From NCBI GenBank assembly GCA_027484495.1, contig JAIXSW010000082.1, positions 1 through 7,806 on the forward strand: 7,806 nucleotides of DNA, given 5' to 3'. This DNA is from Gammaproteobacteria bacterium. Lineage in GTDB: Bacteria; Pseudomonadota; Gammaproteobacteria; Enterobacterales; Alteromonadaceae. Position 1 is the stretch's first letter; every line of letters begins with the position of its first letter. Shown piece after piece: positions 6,665 through 7,806 of the stretch. The position numbers and the translations under genes are program-made. Under the pieces are notes generated by a model, which was not told where the DNA came from, searched no databases, and saw only the letters and a list, made by a program, of their open reading frames with translations.

Positions 6665-6738
6665 CTGTCGAAAAACTATCGGAACCTTGTATGGTCAGAT
6701 GCAAGCAGGCATTAGGGTATTGAGGGTTATCTACGATG

Positions 6739-7509
6739 TTATTCTTTTATATCAATCACTTCCCAGCGACCATAAAGGTCCAGCCCTGCGGCTTTCGCTA
6801 ATGCAGTTGACGCCAGATTGTCGGTCTGACATCGATATTGCGGCTGATAACCCTGTTCAAAGGCGTAACGGCTGATCGCCCGGATCACGCCGCGCGCATG
6901 ACCAGCACCACGATAATCCGGCAAGGTTAACACGCCGGTATCGGCTATTTTTGCGCCGGCCCAGGGATACATACTGGCCGCGCACACCAATTGGCCATCA
7001 GCAAAAGCACCAAACACCGCCCAATGATCCAGTTCTACATAGGCGTCATCCAAATCCTGTGCGGATGCCAGCGACTGGAACCGGGCAAACAGCGCGGCAT
7101 CCTCTGGGTGTAATTGCCGCACATTCGGCAATGGCGCCGGCAGTAACAAAGCCTGCTGACCTGCTGCACTGAAATAAAACAACTGATCGGCGCCATGCAG
7201 GCAGATCTCAGTCTGCAGTAGCCGTTGTCGCAGTAACGCCTCGCTCAACCCGGTCTGCAATCTTGTGCTCAGCCCGAGTTGGCTGGCGATGTCTGGTGTC
7301 ATCACAGCCCAAAGCCGGCCTTCGGCAGATTGACGCAGCATTAGTTGGCGGTCAGGTTGCAGATTGGTGCTGACTACCACCGTCAGTTGGTCGTTCTGGT
7401 AAATCAGGTCGCCAGTCAAAAACAAATCATGCCAATAAGCTTCGATCGTCGGTGAAAATTGGGTGATCAACTGTGTTACTCCGGGGTTTGCAGGCTGTTG
7501 TTCTCTCAT
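6739..7509 (-). CDS. GNAT-family N-acetyltransferase
   Basis: Predicted acyl-CoA-dependent N-acyltransferase of unknown substrate, cytoplasmic, 256 aa. The catalytic fold is at the C-terminus: strand GVLTLPDYRGAGHARGV (192-208) carries the acetyl-CoA pyrophosphate-binding motif A, with R200-G-A-G203 and A205, and TDNLASTALAKAAGLDLYGRWEVI (229-252) is the typical motif B in which an Asn and a small-residue helix are followed by GLxxYGRWEV. The first 130 residues (for example EAYWHDLFLTGDLIYQNDQLTVVV) do not match any domain I recognise and may be a divergent N-terminal GNAT-like half or a substrate domain. The start is the ATG at 7509; no clear ribosome binding site precedes it. Only 2 bp separate it from the upstream hydrolase gene, so translation is probably coupled. 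It converges on ssb. Confidence 0.85.
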   Translation of the reverse strand: MREQQPANPGVTQLITQFSPTIEAYWHDLFLTGDLIYQNDQLTVVVSTNLQPDRQLMLRQSAEGRLWAVMTPDIASQLGLSTRLQTGLSEALLRQRLLQTEICLHGADQLFYFSAAGQQALLLPAPLPNVRQLHPEDAALFARFQSLASAQDLDDAYVELDHWAVFGAFADGQLVCAASMYPWAGAKIADTGVLTLPDYRGAGHARGVIRAISRYAFEQGYQPQYRCQTDNLASTALAKAAGLDLYGRWEVIDIKE

Positions 7510-7511
7510 GG

Positions 7512-7806
7512 TCAGGGCTTTGCCAGCTGTTGAGCAAAAAACGCCACGACAAGCGGGTTCATGGTGTCATGAAATGCCTGACGATCGAAACCGGCCGGAT
7601 CCGTGCAGATGGGCAGCATTTTCAGCACACCGCATGGCGCCAGAAATGACAAATGTGCTGCATTGGGCACTGAGTGAAATTCGACACGGCTACCAAGCAC
7701 ATCACGGATCAATTTGGCGTTGGTCGCATCCGGTACATTGATATCGTTATCCCCCTGCCATAACTGCAGCGGCGCACTGACATTGGCCAGCGCGTCTTTG
7801 CCGCTG
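7512..7806 (-). CDS. Alpha/beta hydrolase, C-terminal part (cut by window edge)
   Basis: The minus-strand frame is open from the right edge to the TGA at 7514-7512 and encodes the last 97 residues of a larger protein. It has the late landmarks of an alpha/beta hydrolase. VSAPLQLWQGDNDINVP provides the catalytic-acid loop (GDND), and VPNAAHLSFLAPCG carries the likely catalytic His. The nucleophile elbow would be outside the window. A tail with DPAGFDRQAFHDTMNPLVVAFFAQQL recalls dienelactone hydrolase-like proteins, but I cannot fix the subfamily or substrate. A TTG at 7712 is internal, not a start, because the frame continues upstream with convincing family sequence. It is the upstream partner of the acetyltransferase gene in a probable operon. 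Confidence 0.85.
   Translation of the reverse strand, partial: SGKDALANVSAPLQLWQGDNDINVPDATNAKLIRDVLGSRVEFHSVPNAAHLSFLAPCGVLKMLPICTDPAGFDRQAFHDTMNPLVVAFFAQQLAKP

Noticed and set aside
6237..6875. 212-codon open frame overlapping ssb and its terminator
   Set aside because: Its first half is an out-of-frame reading of the repetitive ssb linker, it runs through a strong terminator, and the translation has no protein-like features.
1..7806. Search for defence system, mobile element, CRISPR array or other novel system
   Set aside because: All substantial genes fall into known housekeeping, signalling, transport or enzyme families; no transposase, integrase, direct-repeat array or tRNA-like structure was seen.

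Overview
The window is a chromosomal segment of a gammaproteobacterium. The UvrA and SSB proteins closely resemble those of Escherichia coli, and the uvrA / YajR-like transporter / ssb neighbourhood is one known from Shewanella and Pseudomonas. Gene content and style would fit an aquatic Alteromonadales- or Rheinheimera-like organism, but the genus is a guess. I see no mobile element, CRISPR array, tRNA or rRNA, and no sign of recent transfer. This is mostly an ordinary core region.

Layout from left to right. Positions 1-47 hold the first 15 codons of an unidentified minus-strand gene with a good ribosome binding site. Positions 48-223 are intergenic, with the rho-independent terminator of uvrA and a weak promoter candidate for the left-edge gene. 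uvrA follows on the minus strand (224-3055, 943 aa). Positions 3056-3303 form a divergent control region with a LexA-type SOS box at 3175-3194, lying over the best uvrA promoter candidate. On the plus strand come a membrane-bound GGDEF diguanylate cyclase (3304-4440), a YajR-type MFS transporter (4530-5888) and ssb (5903-6592), which ends at a strong terminator (6628-6664). On the minus strand, converging on ssb, are a GNAT-type acetyltransferase (6739-7509) and the C-terminal part of an alpha/beta hydrolase (7512 to the window edge), separated by only 2 bp.

How the genes relate. UvrA (damage recognition in nucleotide excision repair) and SSB (single-strand DNA protection) are genome-maintenance genes. 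In E. coli they are divergent neighbours sharing one SOS box. Here the position divergent to uvrA is held by a diguanylate cyclase, and ssb lies two genes further on behind the transporter. The most interesting question is whether the SOS box also controls the cyclase, which would couple DNA damage to cyclic-di-GMP signalling. The sequence permits this but does not prove it. The GNAT/hydrolase pair looks like a separate small operon of unknown substrate.
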